This document shows, piece after piece, positions 1 to 6,502 of a stretch of 14,113 nt of DNA (within the stretch, counting starts at the first letter, position 1; each line of letters starts with the position of its first letter). The DNA is taken from contig JAOUIC010000008.1 in assembly GCA_029884275.1 (NCBI GenBank), forward strand, positions 1 to 14,113, given 5' to 3'. The stretch comes from Gemmatimonadota bacterium (GTDB taxonomy: Bacteria; Gemmatimonadota; Gemmatimonadetes; Gemmatimonadales; GWC2-71-9). The position numbers were made by a program, and so were the translations under genes. The notes below the pieces were generated by a model that was given only the letters and a program-made list of their open reading frames with translations, did not search any database and was not told where the DNA came from.

Positions 1-397
1 CCGGCCGCTTCGTTCCAGGGCGCGGGAGTGCCTTCGTCGCCGCTCTTGCCCCCCTCAGCGCCGCCGCCTTGCGGATGTAGCCGACGAGGATCCGTTTCGG
101 CGGGAGATCGGCGCGCGCGCCGATCCTGCCGAAGTTCCCCATCGCCTCGTCGCTCCGGTCGTGCCGGGCGGCGACCAGGGATCTTCCCCTCCAGATGCCG
201 AACGCCACGTGCCGGCGGAATGCCGCCATGTGACAGAGAATGCCGTTGTGCACGAAGAAGGGCATGCCCCACTTGATGGTCTCCTCGACCTGGGGGCACC
301 CTGCGTGGACCACGGCGCGGAGGTGACGGAGAATCGGCCGGGCGAATGGCGCCGAGCGGCTGATGTACGCGTCGAGACGCGGGTCGCGTGTTCCCAT
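1..397 (-). CDS. DUF1801 (YdhG-like) domain protein, cut by the left window edge
   Basis: The gene reads leftward from ATG at 397 and is still open at base 1, so about 132 N-terminal residues are visible. The pattern fits the DUF1801/YdhG family: an N-terminal Asp-x-Tyr-Ile helix (residues 9-12), then TIKWGMPFF at 40-48, HMAAF at 56-60, HVAFGIW at 63-69, and a GNFGRI...DLPP segment at 88-100 before a helical tail. Members are small cytoplasmic proteins with a compact alpha/beta fold. Their biochemical role is not established, and some are fused to or annotated as YdeI/OmpD-associated proteins. The start lies 2 bases after the stop of the upstream gene (400-951) and has only a weak Shine-Dalgarno (GGGA), so it is probably translationally coupled and in the same operon. 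The C-terminal tail, rich in Ala, Arg and Lys, cannot be judged here. Confidence 0.85.
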   Translation of the reverse strand, partial: MGTRDPRLDAYISRSAPFARPILRHLRAVVHAGCPQVEETIKWGMPFFVHNGILCHMAAFRRHVAFGIWRGRSLVAARHDRSDEAMGNFGRIGARADLPPKRILVGYIRKAAALRGARAATKALPRPGTKRP

Positions 398-399
398 GA

Positions 400-951
400 C
401 TATTCCCAGCACCCGCCGTCGACCCGGACGATCCTCGTGTCCCAGCTCCCGGACGGTCTCGTCAGGGTCGCCTCGATCCGATCAATCATCGGGCAGCCGG
501 GGTGCATCCTCGGGCGGTACATCCGGAGCCGGACGGTGTCGCCGTCGGTCGTGGCGACGGGCATCACGGCCCACCCCAGCCAGGCCCGGAGCGCGGCGGG
601 GTCGCGAATCGCCGCCTCGCTGGCCCACACCGTCGGCTGCCGCTCCATCCCCGGCTCCCCCGCCGAACCCCAGCGGCCGGAGTAGAGCCGGCGGGCCAAT
701 GCCGGGGTGTCTGCGGCCGAATCGCCTGACACAGCGGAGAGGGCCACGCCCTCCTTCGAGAGGATCGAGTCGCCGTGCGGCAGCGGGGAAGAGCCATCGG
801 CCTCACCGAGCGCCTGGTGAATCAGCTGGGCCAGATCGTCGCGCGGCGCCGGGTCGAACAGCGAGGCGTACCTGGAGACCACGGCGCCGCCGGTGATGAC
901 CAGCCCGACGGTGAGCAGTGCTGACGCGTAGATGCGTTCACGGCTCATCAT
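400..951 (-). CDS. Membrane-anchored or secreted protein of unknown function
   Basis: 183 residues, family not recognised. A short basic N-terminus (RER at 4-6) is followed by a hydrophobic segment at about 9-26, which fits an uncleaved signal anchor or a signal peptide and puts the rest outside the cytoplasm. The remainder is soluble, with an acidic, Ala-rich first half and a C-terminal half of likely beta strands (about 128-180). It has only two cysteines, C153 and C181, which could form a disulfide outside the cell. The first of two consecutive ATGs (951 and 948) is chosen because GGAGG sits 5 bases before it; the second would have 8-base spacing. The gene lies 35 bp after the S58 peptidase and 2 bp before the DUF1801 gene, so all three probably share a transcript. 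No function can be assigned. Confidence 0.8.
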   Translation of the reverse strand: MMSRERIYASALLTVGLVITGGAVVSRYASLFDPAPRDDLAQLIHQALGEADGSSPLPHGDSILSKEGVALSAVSGDSAADTPALARRLYSGRWGSAGEPGMERQPTVWASEAAIRDPAALRAWLGWAVMPVATTDGDTVRLRMYRPRMHPGCPMIDRIEATLTRPSGSWDTRIVRVDGGCWE

Positions 952-986
952 GCGATCCTCCGCGTGGTGCCGGACCGCCGCCGCCG

Positions 987-2126
987 CTACCGCAGGGCCC
1001 CGCGGGCCTGCAGCAGCTTCACGACGTCGTCCGCCGGCAGCGCCTCCACCGTTCCGTCTCGGCTCTTGACGGTGGTGGCGGCGAACAGCGAGTTGTAGAT
1101 CGCCTCTTCGGTCGCTTCCACCACCGCCTGAAAGAGGGGAGTCATGGCGTCGTTGCCGATTGCGGTCGTCGCGAGCCGTGTCGCGCCCTGTGGCCGGCGG
1201 ACCGAGGGGTGGGTCGAGAAGGCGATGACATAGTCCCCCGACCCGTTGCTGGCCACCGACCCGGTCCGGGCGAGTCCCATGATGGCGCGGCTTGCCAGCC
1301 GCTCGAGGTTGCGCTGTTCGAGCGGGGCGTCGGTCGCGACCACGATCATGATCGAGCCGCGCGGTCCCTGCGGGTCAGGGGTCGGCGAGACTCCCGTCCG
1401 GCCGAGCAGCCGGCCGACCGGGACGCCGAGGATCATCAGGTCGCCGCCAAAGTTGGTCTGGACCAGCACGCCGACGGTCCAGCTGCTGTCGGCGGCACGG
1501 GCGACCCGGGAGGCGGTGCCGATGCCGCCCTTCCAGCCGAAGGCGATGGTGCCGGTGCCGGCGCCGACGCTTCCTTCGGTCACCGGCCCGCCGGCCGCAC
1601 CGGTGAGTGCCGCGACGACCTGGCGCGCACTGATGGGACGGGAGCGGATGGCGTTCAGGATGTAGCCGTCGTTGGTCTCGCCCACCACCGGGTTGAGGGA
1701 GCGGACCTGCTCCATGCCGGGCCGGGCGAGGAGGTGCGCGGCCATCGCGTCCGCGGCGCGCCAGACACAGAGGGTGCAGGTGAGCAGGATCGGTGTTTCC
1801 AGCTCACCCAGCTCGGCCACCTGCGTCACGCCGATCAGCTTGCCGAAGCCGTTGCCGACGTGGATGGCGGCGGGAACCCGGTCGCGGAAGAGATCGCCGC
1901 CGTGCGGCAGGATCGCCGTGACGCCGGTGCGGACCGAGTCGCCCTCGATGACGGTGGTCTGACCGACCCGGACCCCGGCGACATCGGTGATGGCGTCGAG
2001 CGGGCCGGTCGGGAGGATGCCGTTGACAATGCCGAGGTCGCGGGCACGGTGCTGGGCGGCGAGGGGCACGGCCGTGATGAGGAGGCCCGCGGCGAGGGTC
2101 AGGCGAATCGGAGTCCGAGTGGTCAT
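987..2126 (-). CDS. Secreted P1 family (S58, DmpA/BapA-type) self-processing aminopeptidase
   Basis: 379 residues, close to DmpA (about 375). Residues 1-25 form a signal peptide (TRTPIR, a hydrophobic core, then PLAAQ), so the enzyme acts in the periplasm or outside. The DmpA fold shows in ITDVAGVRVGQTTV (46-59), the Gly-rich VGAGTGTIAFGWKGGIG (187-203) and SIMIVVATDAPL (258-269). Family members cleave themselves before a Ser or Thr, which becomes the N-terminal nucleophile of the beta chain. Here that bond is G257-S258, the same residue pair as in DmpA. The family removes N-terminal D-, beta- or ordinary amino acids from small peptides or amides; substrate preference cannot be read from sequence. 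The ATG at 2126 is chosen because it begins the signal peptide; the open frame continues to 2234 without a signal. The start has no clear Shine-Dalgarno and overlaps the stop of a 13-codon leader frame (ATGA). Confidence 0.93.
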   Translation of the reverse strand: MTTRTPIRLTLAAGLLITAVPLAAQHRARDLGIVNGILPTGPLDAITDVAGVRVGQTTVIEGDSVRTGVTAILPHGGDLFRDRVPAAIHVGNGFGKLIGVTQVAELGELETPILLTCTLCVWRAADAMAAHLLARPGMEQVRSLNPVVGETNDGYILNAIRSRPISARQVVAALTGAAGGPVTEGSVGAGTGTIAFGWKGGIGTASRVARAADSSWTVGVLVQTNFGGDLMILGVPVGRLLGRTGVSPTPDPQGPRGSIMIVVATDAPLEQRNLERLASRAIMGLARTGSVASNGSGDYVIAFSTHPSVRRPQGATRLATTAIGNDAMTPLFQAVVEATEEAIYNSLFAATTVKSRDGTVEALPADDVVKLLQARGALR

Positions 2127-2164
2127 CCGCGAGATCTCTGGAGAACGTCGAGCCGTCGCATCAT
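2123..2164 (-). CDS. Possible 13-codon leader peptide coupled to the S58 peptidase
   Basis: A short frame, MMRRLDVLQRSRG, starts at ATG 2164 (a second ATG follows at 2161). A strong Shine-Dalgarno, GGGAGGT at 2175-2169, lies 4 bases before the first ATG. Its TGA stop (2125-2123) overlaps the peptidase ATG (2126-2124) as ATGA. The peptidase start has no good ribosome site of its own, so ribosomes ending here could restart on the peptidase. The peptide is basic, with no run of one amino acid that would suggest classical attenuation. What is seen is the spacing and the overlap; coupling is inferred. The strong ribosome site could also be chance in GC-rich DNA. Confidence 0.4.
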   Translation of the reverse strand: MMRRLDVLQRSRG

Positions 2165-2246
2165 GCCGACCTCCCAGGGATGGGATGCCAGGCGACCGGC
2201 ATGGCCTGCTTCCGGTCCTGCCCGGCAAGTGCATTCCTGATCATGT

Positions 2247-2275
2247 CTGATATCGCCCGGAGTGTGGCCGCGCAA
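2247..2275 (-). promoter_or_regulatory. Candidate promoter for the peptidase operon
   Basis: On the minus strand TTGCGC (2275-2270) and TATCAG (2252-2247) are separated by exactly 17 bases. They match the sigma-70 consensus at 3 of 6 and 4 of 6 positions. Transcription would begin near 2240, leaving a leader of about 75 bases before the short leader frame. The site lies in the 180-bp gap between the VTT gene and the peptidase, where a promoter is expected because no strong terminator or overlap links those two genes. Partial matches like this are common, so confidence is low. Confidence 0.3.
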
Positions 2276-2306
2276 GAGCCGCATGAGAAACCGGTCGCAG
2301 CCGACT

Positions 2307-2987
2307 TCACGGGGAGACCGCCACCGCCAGACTTGGCTTGTCGCTTCCGGCCGGCGCCGCCTTCCGACCCCGGCGCAGGAAGGGGAGGGCGAGGAGCAGG
2401 AGTGACACCGGGATCACCGCCAGGAACACCCAGCCCGGTACGTCCAGCTGACTGCCCATCGTTGCGTAAAACCAGAAGTTGGGCACCCGTCCCAGGCCCA
2501 TCGCCACCAGGTACTTCGGCACCGAGTAGCCCGCCGCGGGCGCGATCAGCCGGACCACCCAGTCGGGCAGCGGGGTGAGGGCGGTGACGAACACCGTCAC
2601 GAACGGCCACCTTCGGAACCAATGGAGCGCCCGCAGGTAGGCGTCGTGCTCCCTGATTCGTGCCGGCAGCCCGCGCAGGGCGATCGCCCTGAACAGGCCG
2701 TAGTCGAGCCATTCGACACAGAGATCGGACAGCGCGCCGACCACCGCGACGAACATCGGCGGGTACTGAGTACCGAACAGCATCAGCACCGGCTCGTACG
2801 CCGCCGGCATGAATGGCGCGAAGGGACCATGGGTCCACATGGTGACCAGCGCGAACCCGACCAGCGGGCCCGAGGCCGGCACCAGCAGCACCAGCGGAAT
2901 CGACGCCAGTCCCAGCCCTGCAGTCACGCGCAGCAGGCCGTCGGAGAGGGGGCCGCCGAATCGACGGCGGGAGAGTGCCTCAGCCAC
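2307..2987 (-). CDS. VTT/DedA-like (SNARE-associated) polytopic membrane protein
   Basis: 226 residues with hydrophobic segments at about 19-50, 63-88, 128-150, 157-178 and 186-204. The central part (about 84-180) resembles the VTT/DedA domain: an acidic stretch SDLCVEWLDY (87-96), an amphipathic region, then TALTPLPDWVVRLIAPAAG (135-153) and GLGRVPNFW (164-172). These correspond to the re-entrant loop with conserved Pro and Arg and the following Gly-rich helix of the family. DedA/VTT proteins act in the inner membrane in lipid carrier or phospholipid translocation and proton-linked homeostasis. The basic tail ending RRGRK (205-209) is probably cytoplasmic. The start is GTG at 2987 with GGAGG 6 bases upstream. 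It overlaps the preceding gene's stop by 8 bases, so the two are likely co-translated. Subfamily and cargo are unknown; divergence from classical DedA makes the exact role uncertain. Confidence 0.82.
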   Translation of the reverse strand: MAEALSRRRFGGPLSDGLLRVTAGLGLASIPLVLLVPASGPLVGFALVTMWTHGPFAPFMPAAYEPVLMLFGTQYPPMFVAVVGALSDLCVEWLDYGLFRAIALRGLPARIREHDAYLRALHWFRRWPFVTVFVTALTPLPDWVVRLIAPAAGYSVPKYLVAMGLGRVPNFWFYATMGSQLDVPGWVFLAVIPVSLLLLALPFLRRGRKAAPAGSDKPSLAVAVSP

Positions 2988-3795
2988 GTGACACCTCCCG
3001 TGTCACTGCCCCCGCCAGCGCGGTGAGCACGGTGAGCCAGATCGCCACGTAGACCGGCACGAACCGCTTCCGGAAGACGAGGCACTCCGGAAAGAGAACC
3101 GGCTTGTCCGCGAACTTGCCGCGTGGGACCGAGGGAAAGAAGAAGGTCTTCCAGGTCTCGATCGTGGCGATGGTGTAGCCGAGGCCGCCGAAGGCCACCA
3201 GGAGGAGATCGTCGGTGAGCGCGCCCAGCACCAGCGACCAGAGGAGCGCGATGCCCGGGCTGCGGAAGAACTTGAAGGTCTGGAACCCCTCGATTGGTGC
3301 GTCCTTCCAGGCTCCACCGAAGGCGCTGATCCAACCGCCCAGGCTTCCCACCAGCATGGCGCGAAGCCACCAGGGCATGGTGATCGTGGCCACATCGGTC
3401 CAGTGTACTGCTCCCATGACGGCCAGGGCCACCACCACGTGGCCGAGTCCCGCGAGGAGCCGCAGTCCCCGGCTCTCCACCGGCCTGCCGAAGACGGCGA
3501 ACTGCATCGGGATGGTGTACTTCGACTGCGACTGCTGGCGCAGGAAGGTCTTGTAGAACTCGGTGATCGCACGCTCGGCCGCGTAGGTGGCACCGAAGAG
3601 AACCAGGAAGCCGGCCGGCCCGGCCGGCAGCGCGAACAGGCGCCAGATCACGAGGGCACAGACCATCGCGGCGATGGTGCTGCGGAAGTAACGCGGCCAG
3701 CCGAACCCTTCGTGAGGCGCATCCTTGTACATGCCCCACGTCGAGGTGTGAATCCCGGCAGCGATGCCGATGGCCAAGGCGATGCTCGCGGTCAT
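2980..3795 (-). CDS. Polytopic membrane protein made of two tandem copies of one unit, function unknown
   Basis: 271 residues, family not recognised. The sequence is a clear internal duplication with an offset of about 135-140 residues. KDAPHEGF at 24-31 matches KDAPIEGF at 164-171, YFRS (36-39) matches FFRS (176-179), and FYKTFL (80-85) matches TWKTFF (214-219). A similarly placed FGRPV (102-106) and VFRKR (240-244) follow. Each half has a hydrophobic helix before the KDAP motif, one or two after it, and one near its end, so six to eight membrane segments are likely in total. The polar repeat motifs would face each other across a two-fold pseudo-symmetry, as in many transporters; that is inference. 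ATG at 3795 is preceded by GGAGGG with 7-base spacing. The start is 2 bases after the Gfo/Idh stop, and its own stop overlaps the VTT start, so it sits inside the redox operon. Confidence 0.85.
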   Translation of the reverse strand: MTASIALAIGIAAGIHTSTWGMYKDAPHEGFGWPRYFRSTIAAMVCALVIWRLFALPAGPAGFLVLFGATYAAERAITEFYKTFLRQQSQSKYTIPMQFAVFGRPVESRGLRLLAGLGHVVVALAVMGAVHWTDVATITMPWWLRAMLVGSLGGWISAFGGAWKDAPIEGFQTFKFFRSPGIALLWSLVLGALTDDLLLVAFGGLGYTIATIETWKTFFFPSVPRGKFADKPVLFPECLVFRKRFVPVYVAIWLTVLTALAGAVTREVSRG

Positions 3796-3797
3796 GG

Positions 3798-4820
3798 TCA
3801 GGCCCTCCGTGGTGCCGGCGCGCGAATCCGCTCCGCGCCGGATGTAATGGGGAACTCGGTCCCCTGACTTGCGGCCTCGACCAGTTCCAGGCCGCGGCGG
3901 GCGCGGGCCAGCGTCATCCGTGGCGCGTCGCCGTCACGGAGCACGCGGATGAAGTCGGCCCACATCGCGCGGAACCCTTCGATGTCCCGGAGCCCCGGAA
4001 GCGACCACCGGCTCCGGCCGGGCGAATACTCGTGCAGGAAGAGGCCGTTGGATTCGAAGCTCACCGAACCCTCGGTGCCCGTGATGCGCGAGAGCTGCAG
4101 CCCGCGCATCCGGCCCGGCGTCTCCCAGGAGTGCGCCAGCGTGCCCACCGCCCCCTCCTCGAACTGCACCACCATCAGCGTCGAGCGCTCGAGCCCCGAC
4201 AAGGCGCCGGGCTGAAGGCCCTCGACCGATTCCACCGTGAGCCCGAGATGGGCGATGAGGTCCACCCAGTGCACCCCACCCTCGAACAGCGCGCCGCCGC
4301 CGGCCACACCGGGGTCGTCCCGCCAGTCGCTGCGGGCCGTCCGCTTGAGGGCGTTGATCTGGACGAACCGGACCTCCCCCAGCCGGCCGGAGGTCACTAC
4401 CTCCCGGAGCGCGGCAGCCAGCGGCTTGTAGCAGTAGTTCTCCGCTACCAGCACCTGGCGGCCCGCCTCGCCGGCGCTGCTCGCGATCTCGTCGAGGTCG
4501 GCGAGGGTGAGGAAGGCCGGCTTCTCGACCACGACGTCCTTGCCGGCCCGGAGGGCCGCAAGCGCCAAGGTGAAGTGTTCCGAGGGCGGCGTGGCGATCA
4601 CGACGGCGTCCACCGATGGAGCCTCGATCGCGGCGCCGTAACTCTCCCAGGAGGCACGGTCACCGAATTCGCCGGCGAGCCGCGCGGCGCGGCCAAAGTC
4701 GCGGCTGGCAAACGAGCACCGGACGGAAGGATCGAGCCGGCGGATGGTGCGCCGGTGCCCGCGTGCCATGCGGCCCGTTCCGAGGATCGCGAGGTGCAAT
4801 GGGTGGCTACGGAGCGGCAT
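3798..4820 (-). CDS. Gfo/Idh/MocA family NAD(P)-dependent oxidoreductase
   Basis: 340 residues, normal for the family. An N-terminal Rossmann fold begins at LAILGTGRMA (10-19, GxGxxA dinucleotide site) with TPPSEH (78-82) following. The family signature EKP is at 99-101; its Lys contacts substrate and cofactor. The C-terminal alpha/beta domain starts around 125 and carries GGGALFEGGVHWVDLIAHLG (174-193), where H184 and D187 fit the catalytic D/H pair region. Members reduce or oxidise a hydroxyl or keto group of sugars, inositols or related compounds in the cytoplasm. ATG 4820 is chosen because the Rossmann strand follows at once and GGAGG lies 6 bases upstream; the open frame to 5225 is only the shadow of the GMC gene. 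It overlaps the GMC gene by 14 bp and is followed 2 bp later by the duplicated membrane protein. Partnership with the GMC enzyme is inferred from this layout. Confidence 0.93.
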   Translation of the reverse strand: MPLRSHPLHLAILGTGRMARGHRRTIRRLDPSVRCSFASRDFGRAARLAGEFGDRASWESYGAAIEAPSVDAVVIATPPSEHFTLALAALRAGKDVVVEKPAFLTLADLDEIASSAGEAGRQVLVAENYCYKPLAAALREVVTSGRLGEVRFVQINALKRTARSDWRDDPGVAGGGALFEGGVHWVDLIAHLGLTVESVEGLQPGALSGLERSTLMVVQFEEGAVGTLAHSWETPGRMRGLQLSRITGTEGSVSFESNGLFLHEYSPGRSRWSLPGLRDIEGFRAMWADFIRVLRDGDAPRMTLARARRGLELVEAASQGTEFPITSGAERIRAPAPRRA

Positions 4821-6411
4821 GGGCGGCCTCCAGTGGCTGGTGTGCGGTCTGGACGAAGCTGCCGGCACGCCGTGCGGCGAGGCCGGCGCCGATACGGAGC
4901 GCATTGGCGGCGATGGTGAGACTGGGATTGACCGCCGCCGAGGTTGGCAGCGCGCTGCCATCGGCGACGTAGAGGTTGGCCAGACCACGGAAGCGTCCGG
5001 CCGCGTCGAGCGCGCTGGAACGCGGATCCACGCCCATGCGGACCGTTCCGAGTGCGTGACTGAACGTGTCGATGCCCCTCCGGGCCGTGATACTGGCGCC
5101 AGCCGTCTTGAGCAGGCGTGCCGCCTCACGGGCCAGGAGGTCACGGGCGAGACGGTCCCGCGCGGTGTACCGGTGGCGAACCCGGAGGATCGGGCGTCCC
5201 CAGGCGTCGGTGCGGCGCGGGTCAACTGCCACGCGATTGGTCGCGACCGGCTGGTCCTCGGTGATCCCGATGAGGCCCATCAGGTGCGGTACCAGGCGGC
5301 GGGCAACCGGGCGCAATGGCCAGGGGGTCTGCTGTTCGACGATGCCGGGGGGCAGGGACAGCTGCTGGAGGTTGCCCACCCGGGACAGCTCCGGGCGCGC
5401 GGGGTGACCGAAATAGAAATCGTGAATCGCGATCTCCTTGAACGGCACCTGACCGCCACCGGGAGGATCCCGGAAGCAGCCGACCACGACACCGTTGCAG
5501 TGCCTGGTCAGGTATTGGCCCACGACCCGCCCGCCAGGATTGAGCCGTTGCAGCGATGAGCTGAGTAGCAGGTGGGGGGTGGCAAGCGTGCCACCCGAGA
5601 CCACCATCGTCCCGGCCCGCAGGGTGATCGGCTTTCCAGTGTCGAGGTCGAGGCACTCCACCCCGGTGACCCGGTCGCCGCTCGCGATCAACCGGAGGGC
5701 CGCGGTGCGGGTTCTGAGTTCCATCCCCCGGGCAACCAGGGATGCCACCATCACGGCCGCGTCGCCCTTGGCTGACACCGCGCAGGGGTGACCATCACAC
5801 CGCCCGCAGGCGTTGCACCCCTGGGTCACGCGATTGGGCGATCTGGTGATGGCGAGCGGCGGCTGGAAGGGATGGAGTCCGAGGGCCCGCGCCGCCCGGT
5901 GCAGGGCCTCACCGGTTCCGGTGAGTGACGGCGCGCGCGCCGGACTCTTCGTTCGGCGCGGTTCGGTCGGGTCCGCGAGAGGATCCCCGCTGACGCCGAG
6001 CAACTCCTCGGCGATGCCATACCATGGCTCGAGTTCGTCATAGGCGAACGGCCAGCACGCACCGGATGACCCGAGCACTTCTGACGGCGGCGAGAAGTCC
6101 TCAGCCCGGTAGCGGAACGCAACCGCTCCATAGAACACCGACTGACCGCCCACGCACTGGAACTGGCCGACGCGATGGCGTCCGGTGTCAGTGCGGGCCT
6201 CGTACCTGGTGCGCTTCGAATAGCAGGGCGAAAGCATCGCCGCGCAGCCGGGGTCGAGGTTCCATGGCCCGCGCGGCACCCAGCCACCGACTTCCAGCAT
6301 CAGCACACGGGCGCCGCTTTCGACCAGGGGGAGGGCGGCAGAGGCCCCGCCGGGCCCGCTCCCGATGACAATGACGTCGTACCGATTGGTGGAGCCGACG
6401 GATCGTTGCAC
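4807..6411 (-). CDS. GMC family FAD-dependent oxidoreductase
   Basis: 534 residues from GTG 6411. The FAD site VIGSGPGG is at 15-22, with the ADP-ribose-binding acid E40 in LMLEVGG. The second GMC region shows as QCVGGQSVFYGA (85-96). Near the C-terminus SHALGTVRMG (451-460) holds the catalytic His H452, and NLYVADGSALPTSAAVNPSL (479-498) holds N495. This gives the His/Asn pair also used by choline and cholesterol oxidases. A cluster C199-x2-C202-x2-C205-x4-C210 is typical of a bacterial GMC subgroup related to sugar and polyol dehydrogenases; a metal or Fe-S role is unproven. The enzyme oxidises an alcohol, probably in the cytoplasm because no signal peptide is visible. The frame opens at TTG 6447, but only GTG 6411 has a ribosome site (GAGG, 5 bases), so the start is uncertain by 12 residues. 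It is the first gene of the four-gene operon. Confidence 0.93.
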   Translation of the reverse strand: MQRSVGSTNRYDVIVIGSGPGGASAALPLVESGARVLMLEVGGWVPRGPWNLDPGCAAMLSPCYSKRTRYEARTDTGRHRVGQFQCVGGQSVFYGAVAFRYRAEDFSPPSEVLGSSGACWPFAYDELEPWYGIAEELLGVSGDPLADPTEPRRTKSPARAPSLTGTGEALHRAARALGLHPFQPPLAITRSPNRVTQGCNACGRCDGHPCAVSAKGDAAVMVASLVARGMELRTRTAALRLIASGDRVTGVECLDLDTGKPITLRAGTMVVSGGTLATPHLLLSSSLQRLNPGGRVVGQYLTRHCNGVVVGCFRDPPGGGQVPFKEIAIHDFYFGHPARPELSRVGNLQQLSLPPGIVEQQTPWPLRPVARRLVPHLMGLIGITEDQPVATNRVAVDPRRTDAWGRPILRVRHRYTARDRLARDLLAREAARLLKTAGASITARRGIDTFSHALGTVRMGVDPRSSALDAAGRFRGLANLYVADGSALPTSAAVNPSLTIAANALRIGAGLAARRAGSFVQTAHQPLEAAHAAP

Positions 6412-6414
6412 GAT

Positions 6415-6439
6415 GGCCTCGGAGTGAGTGTCCGAGGCC
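6415..6439 (-). promoter_or_regulatory. Hairpin covering the ribosome site of the GMC gene
   Basis: A perfect 9-bp inverted repeat, GGCCTCGGA (6439-6431 on the minus strand) and TCCGAGGCC (6423-6415), encloses the 7-base loop CACTCAC. Its 3' arm contains GAGG, the only Shine-Dalgarno-like sequence before GTG 6411, which begins 3 bases after the hairpin. If GTG 6411 is the true start, the folded RNA would hide the ribosome site. If the start is TTG 6447, the repeat lies inside the first codons. It could instead be a protein-binding operator. No T-run follows, so it is not an intrinsic terminator. Confidence 0.45.
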
Positions 6440-6471
6440 AAGGTCAAACAGGGGCGTGGCTTGCCCGTGCC

Positions 6472-6493
6472 ATCCGGCGTGACTCCGCCGGAT
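6472..6493 (-). terminator. Hairpin after the BTAD regulator gene, possible weak terminator
   Basis: A perfect 8-bp inverted repeat, ATCCGGCG (6472-6479) and CGCCGGAT (6486-6493), has a 6-base loop. It starts 9 bases after the stop codon of the BTAD gene in that gene's direction, the usual place for a terminator. No T-run follows on either strand, so termination, if any, would be weak or factor-dependent, or the hairpin may only stabilise the mRNA end. It separates the regulator from the downstream GMC operon on the same strand. Confidence 0.4.
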
Positions 6494-6502
6494 CAGTTCA
6501 GG

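Noticed and set aside
161..685. Plus-strand open frame of 174 codons
   Set aside because: It runs opposite the DUF1801 gene and its upstream neighbour, crosses their boundary and has no recognisable domain.
918..2240. Plus-strand open frame of 440 codons
   Set aside because: Antisense to the S58 peptidase, which has strong family motifs; the translation shows no domain.
2127..2306. Search for a terminator after the VTT gene
   Set aside because: Only a 4-bp GTCG/CGAC stem is visible, without a T-run; not enough to call.
4821..5225. N-terminal extension of the Gfo/Idh/MocA frame
   Set aside because: It overlaps the GMC C-terminal coding region, has low-complexity Ser/Arg/Pro sequence and would precede a Rossmann strand that normally begins the protein.
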